Source: Citricoccus muralis (GTDB lineage: Bacteria > Actinomycetota > Actinomycetes > Actinomycetales > Micrococcaceae). Taken from it: DNA of 64,000 nucleotides. Below are positions 25,285 through 32,659 of the stretch, one piece after another. The stretch's first letter is position 1; each line of letters starts with the position of its first letter. Under the pieces are notes generated by a model. It ran no database searches. It was not told the DNA's origin and saw nothing but the letters and a program-made list of their open reading frames with translations. Location of the stretch: assembly GCF_029637705.1 (NCBI RefSeq), contig NZ_CP121252.1, positions 1,178,001 through 1,242,000 of the forward strand, written 5' to 3'. The translations under genes were made by a program, and so were the position numbers.

Positions 25285-25468
25285 CCCAGGCGGCCTGCAA
25301 CACGTCCTCCACATCACCTTCCCGACGCTGATCACCCAGAGCATTCACCACGGCTGGGCGGGTCCGTTGAACCGCTTCAGCCAGTACCTGACCATCCAAT
25401 TCATGAGCCCGTGTCACTGCGTCCTGATCCGGTGTTGAAACCTGTTGGACCGTCTCTTGGTTATTCAT
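25285..25468 (-). pseudogene. Sigma-70-like factor interrupted by IS3 copy 2, 5' part
   Basis: ATG 25468 is preceded by AAAGGA at seven bases. It encodes about 61 residues ending GDVEDVLQAAWE, the start of sigma region 2.2, right at the insertion. The continuation at 23940 completes the helix as ...VLQAAWESAWRARASF, a good sigma-70 core-binding sequence. The frame extending into the IS is an artefact. Confidence 0.85.
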
Positions 25469-25495
25469 CCCCGCATCCTTTCCGCGACCCTCGGT

Positions 25496-26626
25496 TCAGG
25501 CGTTGACGCCTCGAACCGATAACGCCCACGCCCGGTGTCGTTCGGGAAGACGGTCGATTTGGTCCTCAGTGAGGTCATCCACGTGAGGAAATGCCTGCCC
25601 CGTTTTCGCCTCACCCCGGCAAGCCCCGCAATTGGTCAGGTCGTATCCGGAACCCCAATGGTCTGGGTTCGTGCACGGCACCGCGTCGGTGTGCACCACC
25701 GGTTGCGTGCCCGGCACGCCGTCAGCTGGTCGCTCATCCGTTGTGGTCTGGGCCGGAGACAGGCTGGCGCGCGCCTCAGCCAGCAGACCAGCCCGGTCGG
25801 CCATAACCGCTCGAGCCACATAACGGGCTGGTGCTTTGACGTGGGTAATTGCTCGATCCAGGACCACGTTGACGACCCGGGCAGCTAAGTCGTAATCGTC
25901 TGCCTCGAGTCCGAGCTGGTCGGTGAGCACATCGAGATCCACTCCTCGATGAAAGATCCGATCATCATCGTCATCATCGATCCGATCAGTTTCGCCCAGG
26001 TCCTGGTGAGCACGTTGGTCAACCGAGGATGATGATGATTCTTGAGGGTTAATCCGCGCGCGTTCCTTATAGTGCCCAAAACGCGAATTTGCGTTTGGGT
26101 CATACGCCAATTTGCGTTTGGGTCCCTCAAACGCAATATTTGCGTGTCGCTCATTCTCGCGGGACGCAACTTCTGCGTCTCGCAAGGGTTCAGGAGACGC
26201 AGATTCTGCGTGTCGCTTATCCTCGCGATACGCAACTTTTGCGTGTGGCTTGTTTACACGGCCCGCAAGTTTTGCGTGTCGCTCATTCTCGCGGACTGGA
26301 GCCTCCTTGCTCGCTGCTCTTTCAGCGGTTTCGGACAGGGTGAATAGGGCTTCTTCTTGCAGGTAGTAGCGCATCCCGATCCGACCACCACCTGGCCCAT
26401 GACGGTCCTCCACCCGGACCAGTCCCAATTTCTTCAACCGACCGATCTGGGTGCTGATCGTGCGCAGCGACTGATTCGTCTCACGCGCGATGGTGTCCTG
26501 CGAGGGCCAGCACGACCACGCCTCATCAGCCATGTCAGCCAGTTGCCATAACACCAGAATCTCTGGAGCCCTGAGAACACCGGTGGCCCCAACCTGACGA
26601 GCCCAATTGATGGCCTGAATACTCAT
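25496..26626 (-). CDS. Replication-initiator-like winged-helix protein with internal 11-residue repeats
   Basis: The protein has 376 residues. Residues 1-90 form a winged helix of the kind found in plasmid Rep proteins (EILVLWQLADMADEAWSCWPSQ, then a recognition segment NQSLRTISTQIGRLKKLGLV). Residues 112-166 are five tandem 11-residue units (pattern R-E-N-E-R-H-A-x-x-A-x), encoded by 33-bp repeats. An acidic run (DDDDDD) and a conserved helical domain (about 230-290) follow. A C-terminal Cys cluster (PCTNP...NCGAC) may bind zinc. The repeats coincide with DNA dyads (see 26081-26277). The Rep role is inferred from this layout; no biochemical motif proves it. Confidence 0.65.
   Translation of the reverse strand: MSIQAINWARQVGATGVLRAPEILVLWQLADMADEAWSCWPSQDTIARETNQSLRTISTQIGRLKKLGLVRVEDRHGPGGGRIGMRYYLQEEALFTLSETAERAASKEAPVRENERHAKLAGRVNKPHAKVAYREDKRHAESASPEPLRDAEVASRENERHANIAFEGPKRKLAYDPNANSRFGHYKERARINPQESSSSSVDQRAHQDLGETDRIDDDDDDRIFHRGVDLDVLTDQLGLEADDYDLAARVVNVVLDRAITHVKAPARYVARAVMADRAGLLAEARASLSPAQTTTDERPADGVPGTQPVVHTDAVPCTNPDHWGSGYDLTNCGACRGEAKTGQAFPHVDDLTEDQIDRLPERHRAWALSVRGVNA
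26081..26277. repeat. Seven iteron-like dyads inside the rep-like gene (candidate replication or partition origin)
   Basis: Seven imperfect palindromes of 14-15 bp with core ACGCAA-N-TTTGCGT start at 26081, 26104, 26131, 26164, 26197, 26230 and 26263. The last five are exactly 33 bp apart, matching the 11-residue protein repeat. Both DNA symmetry and phase are kept although several third-position bases are free to vary, so selection on the DNA itself is likely. Rep genes with binding sites inside their own coding sequence are known in RepA_N-type plasmids. Confidence 0.7.
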
Positions 26627-26946
26627 TGGTCCTCACCTTCTAGCGCGATCACGTATCCGGCCCCAGCAAGCACCGTGGCGTGGTCGAGCGCGTTCATCCT
26701 GGAACCGGGAAGCTGCATGAAATCTGTGACCCGGTGTTGATTCGCGGGAAAGATTAAGGTCTCGCACCCACCATCGGCTCGTTCCACGGCCGAGACCATC
26801 ACGTGCTCGTTCCCGTTCATTGGTGGATTCAGCCGGTAAATCACCGCCCGTCCCACCCCAGGACGAGGAACCTCTCGGACCGGGGCAGCCATCCCATCCG
26901 GAACCTGTCCCCGGGTTACGGGATCATTGATTGCTGGCTTGCGCAT
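26623..26946 (-). CDS. Small hypothetical protein coupled to the rep-like gene
   Basis: The 107-residue soluble protein carries the strand-like stretch GVGRAVIYRLNPPMNGNEHVMVSAVERADG and a LIFPANQH segment. The rep-like gene starts inside its stop as ATGA, and its own start overlaps the upstream DUF2637 gene by 23 bases, so it sits in a tight operon. There are no membrane segments, Cys motifs or recognised domain. It may be a DNA-binding accessory, but nothing shows that. Confidence 0.6.
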   Translation of the reverse strand: MRKPAINDPVTRGQVPDGMAAPVREVPRPGVGRAVIYRLNPPMNGNEHVMVSAVERADGGCETLIFPANQHRVTDFMQLPGSRMNALDHATVLAGAGYVIALEGEDQ

Positions 26947-28084
26947 CCTGGATCACTCCGTCGATGTCGTCATGGTCTTCACTTGGTGTTTCGAACACGT
27001 CTGGCCGGTCGGTGCGTAGCTTCTGCAACCAACGCCGCCCCGTCCGGTCGGAGACCTCGAACTGTTCCGCGATCATCTCCGCAGTGACTTCCACGCCGTG
27101 CTCGGTGTGCTCACGGATGAACTCAGCGGCCGCATCCGGTCCTGTCGCCCGCCCGGGCCCAGTGACCGGCTTGTGTTTACGATCGGGACGATCATCGAGG
27201 TCATCGACCAAGTGGAGCCCCTGTCCGGTCTGTCTAGAGGCTGGACTCTCATCCGGTTCTGTAGCGGCCTTCACCTCCAACGCTCGTCGTGCCCGGACCT
27301 TCTCCAGCTCGGTCGCGTGACGCTCCCGCTCAAGTTCCCGCGCCCGGTCTTCTTCCTCGCGCTCCCACTGCATCCGGCGGGCCAGTTGAGCCTGTTCAAA
27401 TTCCAGGCGTTGCCGCATCTGAGCGTGTTCAACCTGGGCCTGATCCATCAGCGATTGCTGATGCATCTCCGCCCGACGCGAAGCCGGATCTTCTACCGCG
27501 ACCCGTGAGAGTTGTTCTGTGGCCACGAAGATCGCCACCGGAACCATGCCCGCGATGATCGCCCCGACGAGGCCCTGCCAGGACTGTTCATGGGTATGAC
27601 TCAAAGCGTGCGCGGCGTTCGCAAACACGCTGAGTGTGGTGAAGATCCCCAACGCGGCCCAGGAGGGCCACGTTCGTTCACCGCGTGCTTTATGCACGAG
27701 AACGGAGGCCGCGTACACCAGAATCGCCAGATCAATGAACACCGGCACCGCCCACCACATAAACTGTGGCAGTCCCAGCCATTCGGCAACTTCGTAGAGA
27801 GCGGCGAAACTAATTGCGAATGCCACCACCCCAGCGATAACGACGCCGGCCACGACGAGGCGGATAAAGCGCCCATCATCAGGGTTGATCCTCTTCGCAG
27901 TGCGTGCAGCCCGGTGCGGGTGCGTGGTAGTGTCTGAGCCGGAAACAGAGATCCCCGCAAAGATTCCTGTCTTTCCATTGGTGTCCCACGATTCGTCACT
28001 GCTTCGTGGGGCACCGTCTTGTTCCAGGCCTTCTGCCTCTTCGATCAGGCCGTCGTCTGCCAGGGCGTCGTGGTGGCGCGTCAT
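26924..28084 (-). CDS. DUF2637 membrane protein with coiled coil and C-terminal helix-turn-helix
   Basis: The protein has 386 residues. After a 70-residue polar leader come four membrane helices (about 73-185), with the DUF2637 pattern LYEVAEWLGLPQFMWWAVPVFIDLAILVYAA. A long charged coiled coil follows (about 205-260, rich in Glu, Arg and Gln), then a helix-turn-helix-like end (EVTAEMIAEQFEVSDRTGRRWLQKL). DUF2637 proteins occur in actinobacterial conjugative plasmids and integrative elements, where Spd-type spread functions are proposed. The start overlaps the upstream stop by one base. Confidence 0.8.
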   Translation of the reverse strand: MTRHHDALADDGLIEEAEGLEQDGAPRSSDESWDTNGKTGIFAGISVSGSDTTTHPHRAARTAKRINPDDGRFIRLVVAGVVIAGVVAFAISFAALYEVAEWLGLPQFMWWAVPVFIDLAILVYAASVLVHKARGERTWPSWAALGIFTTLSVFANAAHALSHTHEQSWQGLVGAIIAGMVPVAIFVATEQLSRVAVEDPASRRAEMHQQSLMDQAQVEHAQMRQRLEFEQAQLARRMQWEREEEDRARELERERHATELEKVRARRALEVKAATEPDESPASRQTGQGLHLVDDLDDRPDRKHKPVTGPGRATGPDAAAEFIREHTEHGVEVTAEMIAEQFEVSDRTGRRWLQKLRTDRPDVFETPSEDHDDIDGVIQDAQASNQ

Positions 28085-28995
28085 CAGTTCAGTCCTTCCA
28101 GAGCGTTGAGAATCCGCTCGAGGTCATCAATCGCGTCCTGCAAGTTCGTGGTCATCTCGGTCATCGAATGCCCTGCGGTCTTCTGCTCCGTCAGGGGCGT
28201 TTCCATGGACCGAACAACGTAGGAGAGGGTGCGGACCCCGCGGGAGACATCGAATGCCAGCGCCTCGATCCGCTCGCCACTGACCACAGCTTGTCCAGTA
28301 ACGGGGGAGACCAGCCCGGACATCTTCGAAGCAAGTTTGATCGTCATCGGAAGTGCTGCCGACCCCGTGCCGTGGAACTCACGGATTGCCCGCTCGACCT
28401 GCTTCCGATCCTGATCAGCGAGTTGGTCGACATCCAAGGGCTCAATGCCTAGATCTGTGGCCGGCATGTCCAAAACATCCTCGACGGATACTTCCTCGGA
28501 CGCTGGCGCAACCCGGTCGCCCTCACCCGGGACAACGCGATCCTGCTTGCCAGTTTGCGCAGGTTTGGGCTTCGTAGTTGGCCGGTGTTTGCCATCCAAC
28601 CCGAGCACTGTCTCCATACCTGGCGTTTCAGAGGTGCCAACTGTCCCATTTGGGACAGTAGAACTTTGTATCTCGCGGTGCACGGTGTTCTTGCTCAGCT
28701 GCGTGGCTGTCGCGATTGCGCGGACACTCATCCCGGCCTCACGCATTGACTTGATGACTGCAGATCTCTCCTCGAGCGGCGGACGCAGGTAGAGGTTCCC
28801 GAACTCGCGAAGCACATAGTCATCCCACGAGGCGAAGCCGAGAACCGACCACGCCCGACCTCGGTAGGCAGCCTTAATCAGGTGGAAAACTCCCTCAAGG
28901 CCAGTGCGAATCTGATCCGTAAGCTCCCTTGCGGCTTCCGACGAAAGTTGGTCAACGGACACTGATGTCTGCGGCGAATGAACGATAGTTTCCAT
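28084..28995 (-). CDS. Helix-turn-helix protein of ParB/plasmid-maintenance type
   Basis: The protein has 303 residues. The N-terminal helical region (residues 15-80) resembles the segment in actinobacterial plasmid proteins with AYRGRAWSVLGFASWDDY. A helix-turn-helix follows (MSVRAIATATQLSKNTVHREI, about 90-110), then a disordered linker and a C-terminal helical domain (residues 190-300). There is no ParB box or nuclease motif, so the ParB comparison is loose. It is the second gene of the leftward operon, three bases downstream of a small XRE regulator. Confidence 0.6.
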   Translation of the reverse strand: METIVHSPQTSVSVDQLSSEAARELTDQIRTGLEGVFHLIKAAYRGRAWSVLGFASWDDYVLREFGNLYLRPPLEERSAVIKSMREAGMSVRAIATATQLSKNTVHREIQSSTVPNGTVGTSETPGMETVLGLDGKHRPTTKPKPAQTGKQDRVVPGEGDRVAPASEEVSVEDVLDMPATDLGIEPLDVDQLADQDRKQVERAIREFHGTGSAALPMTIKLASKMSGLVSPVTGQAVVSGERIEALAFDVSRGVRTLSYVVRSMETPLTEQKTAGHSMTEMTTNLQDAIDDLERILNALEGLN

Positions 28996-28997
28996 GA

Positions 28998-29252
28998 TCA
29001 GCTCACCACCAAGTTCCCTGCCGCCTCAGCGGAGAACTCCTGTTGGACATTGGCGAGGATTGTGCCGAGATCGATTCCAAGCAGTTCGCAGATGGTCAGA
29101 AGTTCGGATAGGCGAAACTCGACACGCCCGTGAAGCCTTGCTGAAAGTGCGTTCTGCGGTAACCCGATTGCGCGTGCTGCTTGCGTTTGTGTGACGTCGT
29201 TTCTGCTGAGCTCAGCCATGAGATTGGCTCTCAGCTGTCGTTGATACCTCAT
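28998..29252 (-). CDS. XRE-type helix-turn-helix regulator, first gene of the leftward operon
   Basis: The 84-residue protein has a Cro/C1 helix-turn-helix (VTQTQAARAIGLPQNALSARLHGRVEF) followed by the usual last helices (LSELLTICELLGIDLGTIL). ATG 29252 (MRYQRQL) is chosen over the longer frame to 29324. A -10-like TACGCT lies six bases before it, which predicts a leaderless message. A perfect palindrome AGCGTAAACGCT overlaps that -10 and is a likely autoregulatory operator. It is divergent from a second XRE gene at 29362, like an immunity/excision switch. Confidence 0.78.
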   Translation of the reverse strand: MRYQRQLRANLMAELSRNDVTQTQAARAIGLPQNALSARLHGRVEFRLSELLTICELLGIDLGTILANVQQEFSAEAAGNLVVS

Positions 29253-29361
29253 AGGTCTAGCGTAAACGCTCAGCCTATAAATGCAAGAGCATTTATCTGC
29301 TGAGCCTCGATTCGTGTCGCCCACCGTATCTTTCAGAGGCTAGACGAGGTATGGTGGTCGC
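29253..29361. promoter_or_regulatory. Divergent switch region between two XRE regulators
   Basis: Leftward: TACGCT (29264 to 29259) six bases before ATG 29252, inside the perfect palindrome at 29259-29270. Rightward: TATGGT (29350-29355) six bases before ATG 29362. Both genes therefore look leaderless. The two-repressor layout suggests a decision region for the element. Confidence 0.55.
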
Positions 29362-29691
29362 ATGACAGTCGTAGATGGAGATCGCAGCACTCTAACCACT
29401 GGGCAACGGGTAGGCGCCGAAGTTCGAGCATGGATGGCTCGCTTAGGCGTCCGGCAGAAGGCTGTCGCCGAATTGCTCCAAATTGCTCAGCCGGGAGTCT
29501 CTGCACGACTTCGTGGTCAAGTTGCCTTTGATGTGGAGGAGCTCGCGCTAATTGCGCAGGCGTTTAATATTTCGCTAGGTGAGTTGCTGGGCAATTCCCT
29601 GGTTAACGAGAAAAGCCCCCGCCCCGCGATGCGGGACGAGGGCTTTGACGAGCTCCCCCGGCTGGACTCGAACCAGCAACCCTTCGATTAA
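29362..29691 (+). CDS. XRE-type helix-turn-helix regulator reading into the tRNA-Asn locus
   Basis: The 109-residue frame has residues 15-80 as an XRE domain (VRQKAVAELLQIAQPGVSARLRGQVAF, then LALIAQAFNISLGELLG). From about residue 82 on, the codons run through the tRNA-Asn terminator and the 3' half of the tRNA itself. The native C-terminus is therefore probably lost or replaced at the element boundary. The domain is complete, so the protein may still work. Start ATG 29362 has a TATGGT six bases upstream. Confidence 0.7.
   Translation: MTVVDGDRSTLTTGQRVGAEVRAWMARLGVRQKAVAELLQIAQPGVSARLRGQVAFDVEELALIAQAFNISLGELLGNSLVNEKSPRPAMRDEGFDELPRLDSNQQPFD
29611..29646 (-). terminator. Rho-independent terminator of tRNA-Asn
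   Basis: On the minus strand, a GC-rich hairpin (AAAGCCCTCGTCCCGC, loop, GCGGGGCGGGGGC) is followed by TTTT, seven bases after the tRNA 3' end. It lies inside the frame of the XRE gene on the other strand. Confidence 0.85.
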
Positions 29692-29725
29692 CAGTCGAAT
29701 GCTCTGCCAATTGAGCTACGGGGGA
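29653..29725 (-). tRNA. tRNA-Asn (anticodon GTT)
   Basis: The full cloverleaf is visible on the minus strand: a 7-bp acceptor stem (TCCCCCG with CGGGGGA), TAGCTC D-stem start, anticodon loop CTGTTAA with GTT, T-loop GGTTCGAGTCC, and discriminator G. No CCA is encoded. It lies at the right end of the conjugative element and its 3' end points toward that element, the geometry of a tRNA used as an attachment site. Confidence 0.95.
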
Positions 29726-29795
29726 AAGCAACGGATAAGACTCTACCACCGGTTCTCCGGATATGTGAAATCGGCGTGACTGCTTTCGCTACGCG

Positions 29796-30463
29796 TCAGA
29801 TTTGGTCCGTGAAGCGTCGACTCGCCTGCATGAGAATCGTCTGGTGATTGCTGATGGCGGCGGCGTCAATCGTGCCATCATGGGCAACGAGATTGATGGA
29901 GGCAATGACGTCTCCCTCCACCGATCGGACCGGTGCGGTAATCCTCACGGTGCCACGGTGGCGCTCTGACTGGCTCACGAAGTATCCGGTGTCCCGCGCG
30001 GACTGTAGATCCGCGCGCAGTGTGTCGGCCGTCTGGACGCGTCCGTCCGCAAGACCGAAGGGTTCGTATGAGCCCAGGAGACACTCCTGGTCCTCTTCGG
30101 GAGCATGCGCAAGGAGCACTTTTCCGCCGCCGAGGAACAGGCTCAGCAATTGACCTACGGGGAACTGGTAGCTCAGGGGGCTGGGTGACTCGCAACGGGC
30201 GATCAAAACGCGTTCATCGCCGGTGCGGACAAACACCGACGACGTCAGTCCGGTGTGGTGGGTGATGTCGCTCAAAATGCTGGGTGCAATCAGGGCGAGC
30301 CGATCCTGAACCACGAAGGTGTGTGACAGGGGAAGTACTCGTGGGCCTAGCGTGTATCCCCGTGGAATGGACGCTAGGTAGTCTCTCGCGACGAAGCCAC
30401 GCACTCGAGCAGGTCTAGTGCTCGATCAAGCGTGCGACCTTGATTGCCAGCGGCTTCGGCCAT
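29796..30463 (-). pseudogene. IclR-family regulator with DNA-binding domain deleted
   Basis: ATG 30463, after GAAAGG, opens MAEAAGNQGRTLDRALDLLECVASS, the start of an IclR winged helix. It then meets a stop after RETT. From about 30404 a second frame carries the wing end (IPRGYTLGPRVLPL) and a complete effector domain to 29796. Compared with the usual family layout about 40 residues with the recognition helix are missing and the frame is shifted. The remaining product could not bind DNA in the normal way. Confidence 0.75.
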
Positions 30464-30578
30464 GGGTGCCTTTCGGTGTGTGGACGCGTGAAATCACTGG
30501 GCGTTTGAGTGTGTTCCCGTTCGTTTTCTCAGAGTCCTCGACGAGGCAAGGACGCGCCCAAGAACTGCTGAATCGTGC

Positions 30579-30917
30579 TTGACAGCTGGTGTGAGCATCC
30601 ACGCAATGATCCGAGTCACTCTATTGAGTGATAGAAAACTTCATACCGCCACGCTCAGCGCTGTGGGGCAAGTGTCTCTCTTCACCCTCGTCGGCGCCGG
30701 AGTTGATCCACTGCTCGCCGTGATCGCAATTCTGGTCTTCGCCTCGGCCGAAGGTGCCTCTCCTCCGGCCTCGGGGTCGATCTTAGTTGCCTGCGGTATT
30801 ACCGAGGCGCGACCTGAAAATACATTCATACCACTCGTGGTCTACTACGTGCTTCCGTTCTTTGTGCTCGGCGTGCTCATTGCGCTGGGAATCGCACCGT
30901 ACCGATGGGATGACTGA
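30579..30917 (+). pseudogene. C-terminal remnant of a multi-pass permease
   Basis: The 112-residue frame has two to three hydrophobic segments and the motif FASAEGASPPASGSILVACGI. This resembles the proline/glycine re-entrant loop near the end of large TRAP/DctM-like carboxylate permeases. There is no plausible N-terminal half upstream, and the only starts are a TTG or an internal ATG. I read it as the tail of a deleted permease. The family assignment is tentative. Confidence 0.5.
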
Positions 30918-30918
30918 G

Positions 30919-31227
30919 ATGAAAACCGCCTTGAAAAAAGTACTTCTGCCCCTGTGCACTGTCGCTATCGTGGCGTTCCTACTCATGGCTTTTGCCATCG
31001 TGCTGACGCAGCTCGCCGGACTATTGCTGGGACAGGGTGTCTGGATCGACCGCGCTTATGAGGTGCTCGCGCAACCGAGCATTATCTCGGCCATTTCGGT
31101 CGGGCTACTGGGGTATGCCTACTACTACACGATGGAGAGGGAGTCGACCGTGGAGGGCAAGACTGAATCACTGACCACCTTGCGGAGCCTCAGCTGTATC
31201 CCGGACCGAGCGGGGCGGGTAGTCTAA
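30919..31227 (+). CDS. Small two-helix membrane protein
   Basis: The protein has 102 residues. A Lys-rich start (MKTALKKV) precedes a membrane helix at about 8-38, then a second around 55-72. A polar tail of about 30 residues follows. ATG 30919 overlaps the permease stop by one base (TGAGATG context), suggesting they were cotranscribed as transporter subunits. It could be the small subunit or an added helix pair of the same transporter. The tail looks non-native, so the gene may be damaged. No family assigned. Confidence 0.45.
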   Translation: MKTALKKVLLPLCTVAIVAFLLMAFAIVLTQLAGLLLGQGVWIDRAYEVLAQPSIISAISVGLLGYAYYYTMERESTVEGKTESLTTLRSLSCIPDRAGRVV

Positions 31228-31271
31228 TCGGAGTGACATTCTGACACTCAACTACCACTTAAGGAATTGCC

Positions 31272-31910
31272 ATGTTCATGGATCTTGATGCTTCCTCGAT
31301 TCGGGTTGCAGCATTTGATCGGACCGCCGACTTGGGGCAGGTGGAGCAGCTGGCGAAATTTCCCGTTGCTCTCATCGGCGATACGCGTGGGCGCATGGGG
31401 ATGATGGATCCGCGGATCCGTCCGATCACTCCGAAGCCGCTCATGTTCGGTTCGATTCTTCCAGTGTGGTGTCGCGAGGGGGATAACTTGGCTGTGCATC
31501 GAGCTCTTGAAGAGATCCGACCCGGAGACGTCATGGTCATCAACGCCATGGGGGAGGTGACCCGAGCCATTATCGGCGCCTTGATCGCCGAAGCTGCGGT
31601 GATCCATGGAATGGCGGGATTGGTGGTGGACGGCTCCATTCGAGACGCCGAGGAGCTGGCGGAGCTCGGGCTGCCCGTGTATGCGCGAGGCGTCAGTCCC
31701 GCCGGGCCGTACAAGAGCGGGCCCGGAACCGTGGGGGAATCGGTGGCCTGCGGTTCGTTGGTATGTCGCGGTGGGGACGTGATTATCGGTGACGCTGACG
31801 GTCTGATCGTGCTCCCGCCCAGTGAGGTCGCTGGTGCCCTGACCGCGGCGTCGGCACAGCAAGACTACGAGGAGACGATGAAGACTCGATTCAGGTCACA
31901 GGGTTCCTGA
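31272..31910 (+). CDS. RraA-like / 4-hydroxy-4-methyl-2-oxoglutarate aldolase family protein
   Basis: The 212-residue protein has the RraA fold signature: RPGDVMVINAMGEVTRAIIGALIAEAA, then GMAGLVVDGSIRD with the substrate-binding Arg-Asp, and GDVIIGDADGLIVLP. Family members are class II pyruvate aldolases or oxaloacetate decarboxylases, and some bind RNase E. In this catabolic neighbourhood an aldolase or decarboxylase is more likely. AAGGA lies eight bases before ATG 31272. Its end overlaps the convergent TetR gene by 20 bases. Confidence 0.85.
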   Translation: MFMDLDASSIRVAAFDRTADLGQVEQLAKFPVALIGDTRGRMGMMDPRIRPITPKPLMFGSILPVWCREGDNLAVHRALEEIRPGDVMVINAMGEVTRAIIGALIAEAAVIHGMAGLVVDGSIRDAEELAELGLPVYARGVSPAGPYKSGPGTVGESVACGSLVCRGGDVIIGDADGLIVLPPSEVAGALTAASAQQDYEETMKTRFRSQGS

Positions 31911-32553
31911 TGCCTTCGAGAGCGGCCTGGTAGAGCGCACTGAAGTGCTGGACTAGCTGGCGGTCGCTCAGCCCAGTGGCGGTGCGCAAATCGAGAATCT
32001 CCCGCGAGTTCACCAGGGTATTGAATAGGGTGAGCGCGCTGGGAAATTGGGACGGTGAAATCTCCCGTTCCGCGAGCATGCCGCGAAGGGCCTCGCCCCA
32101 CACTTGAGCGATGGCTAAGGTGTGCGCCTCACCCTGGAGATACCGTGTCAAAAAGCCTTCCCGGGAGCGCACGATGACCATGGCCCGTCCATAGTGCGAC
32201 ACAATACGCACCCAGTGCTGCAGGATCTCTTCAAACCTGGCGGTGCCTGTGCTGGTGAGCAGGGACGTTTCCTCCTGCAAGCCACGGATGACCGAGAGCA
32301 TAAATTCGCGGTGGAGATGATCCATCGTCGGGAAATACCGGTACGCGGTGGTCAAGGACAGGCTGGCGCGCTCGGCCACGGCGGGCATGAGGGCCCCTTC
32401 TGGATCAGAGATGAGTAGCTCACCGACGGCGCGTACCAGCTCCGCCTTGTTGCGTAATGCGTCCTGCCTCACCGCTCGCTGCCGTCGGGGTGTCACGGAG
32501 GCTCTGGGCTGCTGGGATGGGGTGCCGGTGGTGCGCGGGTGCTCTGCGGTCAT
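31891..32553 (-). CDS. TetR-family transcriptional regulator
   Basis: The protein has about 220 residues. The N-terminal helix-turn-helix is preceded by a basic arm (TPRRQRAVRQDALRNK), with the recognition part VAERASLSLTTAYRYFPTMDHL. The rest is helical ligand-binding domain. GTG 32559 and ATG 32553 are both in frame without a clear ribosome site; ATG is used. It is divergent from the TPP-enzyme pair, with a 106-base gap that holds the palindrome GTTAAC, so control of those genes is likely. Confidence 0.85.
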   Translation of the reverse strand: MTAEHPRTTGTPSQQPRASVTPRRQRAVRQDALRNKAELVRAVGELLISDPEGALMPAVAERASLSLTTAYRYFPTMDHLHREFMLSVIRGLQEETSLLTSTGTARFEEILQHWVRIVSHYGRAMVIVRSREGFLTRYLQGEAHTLAIAQVWGEALRGMLAEREISPSQFPSALTLFNTLVNSREILDLRTATGLSDRQLVQHFSALYQAALEGIRNPVT

Positions 32554-32659
32554 GGTCACGTCCAGAGGAGATCGGTGCGGTGGGGGAGAGAAGTCTTCCG
32601 CTTCGAGTGTACTGATGTTTATGATGTGGTTGTTAACTTCCAGATAGAGGAGAATGCGG
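32554..32659. promoter_or_regulatory. Divergent tetR / decarboxylase promoter region
   Basis: TATGAT at 32620-32625 is a candidate -10 for the rightward genes. GTTAAC (32632-32637) lies just downstream, where a TetR repressor could block. AT content rises sharply here against the flanks. There is no experimental or comparative support. Confidence 0.4.

Noticed and set aside
26081-26293. CRISPR array
   Set aside because: Repeats are only 14-15 bp, spaced at 33 bp within an intact coding frame, with similar rather than unique spacers, and no cas genes are present.
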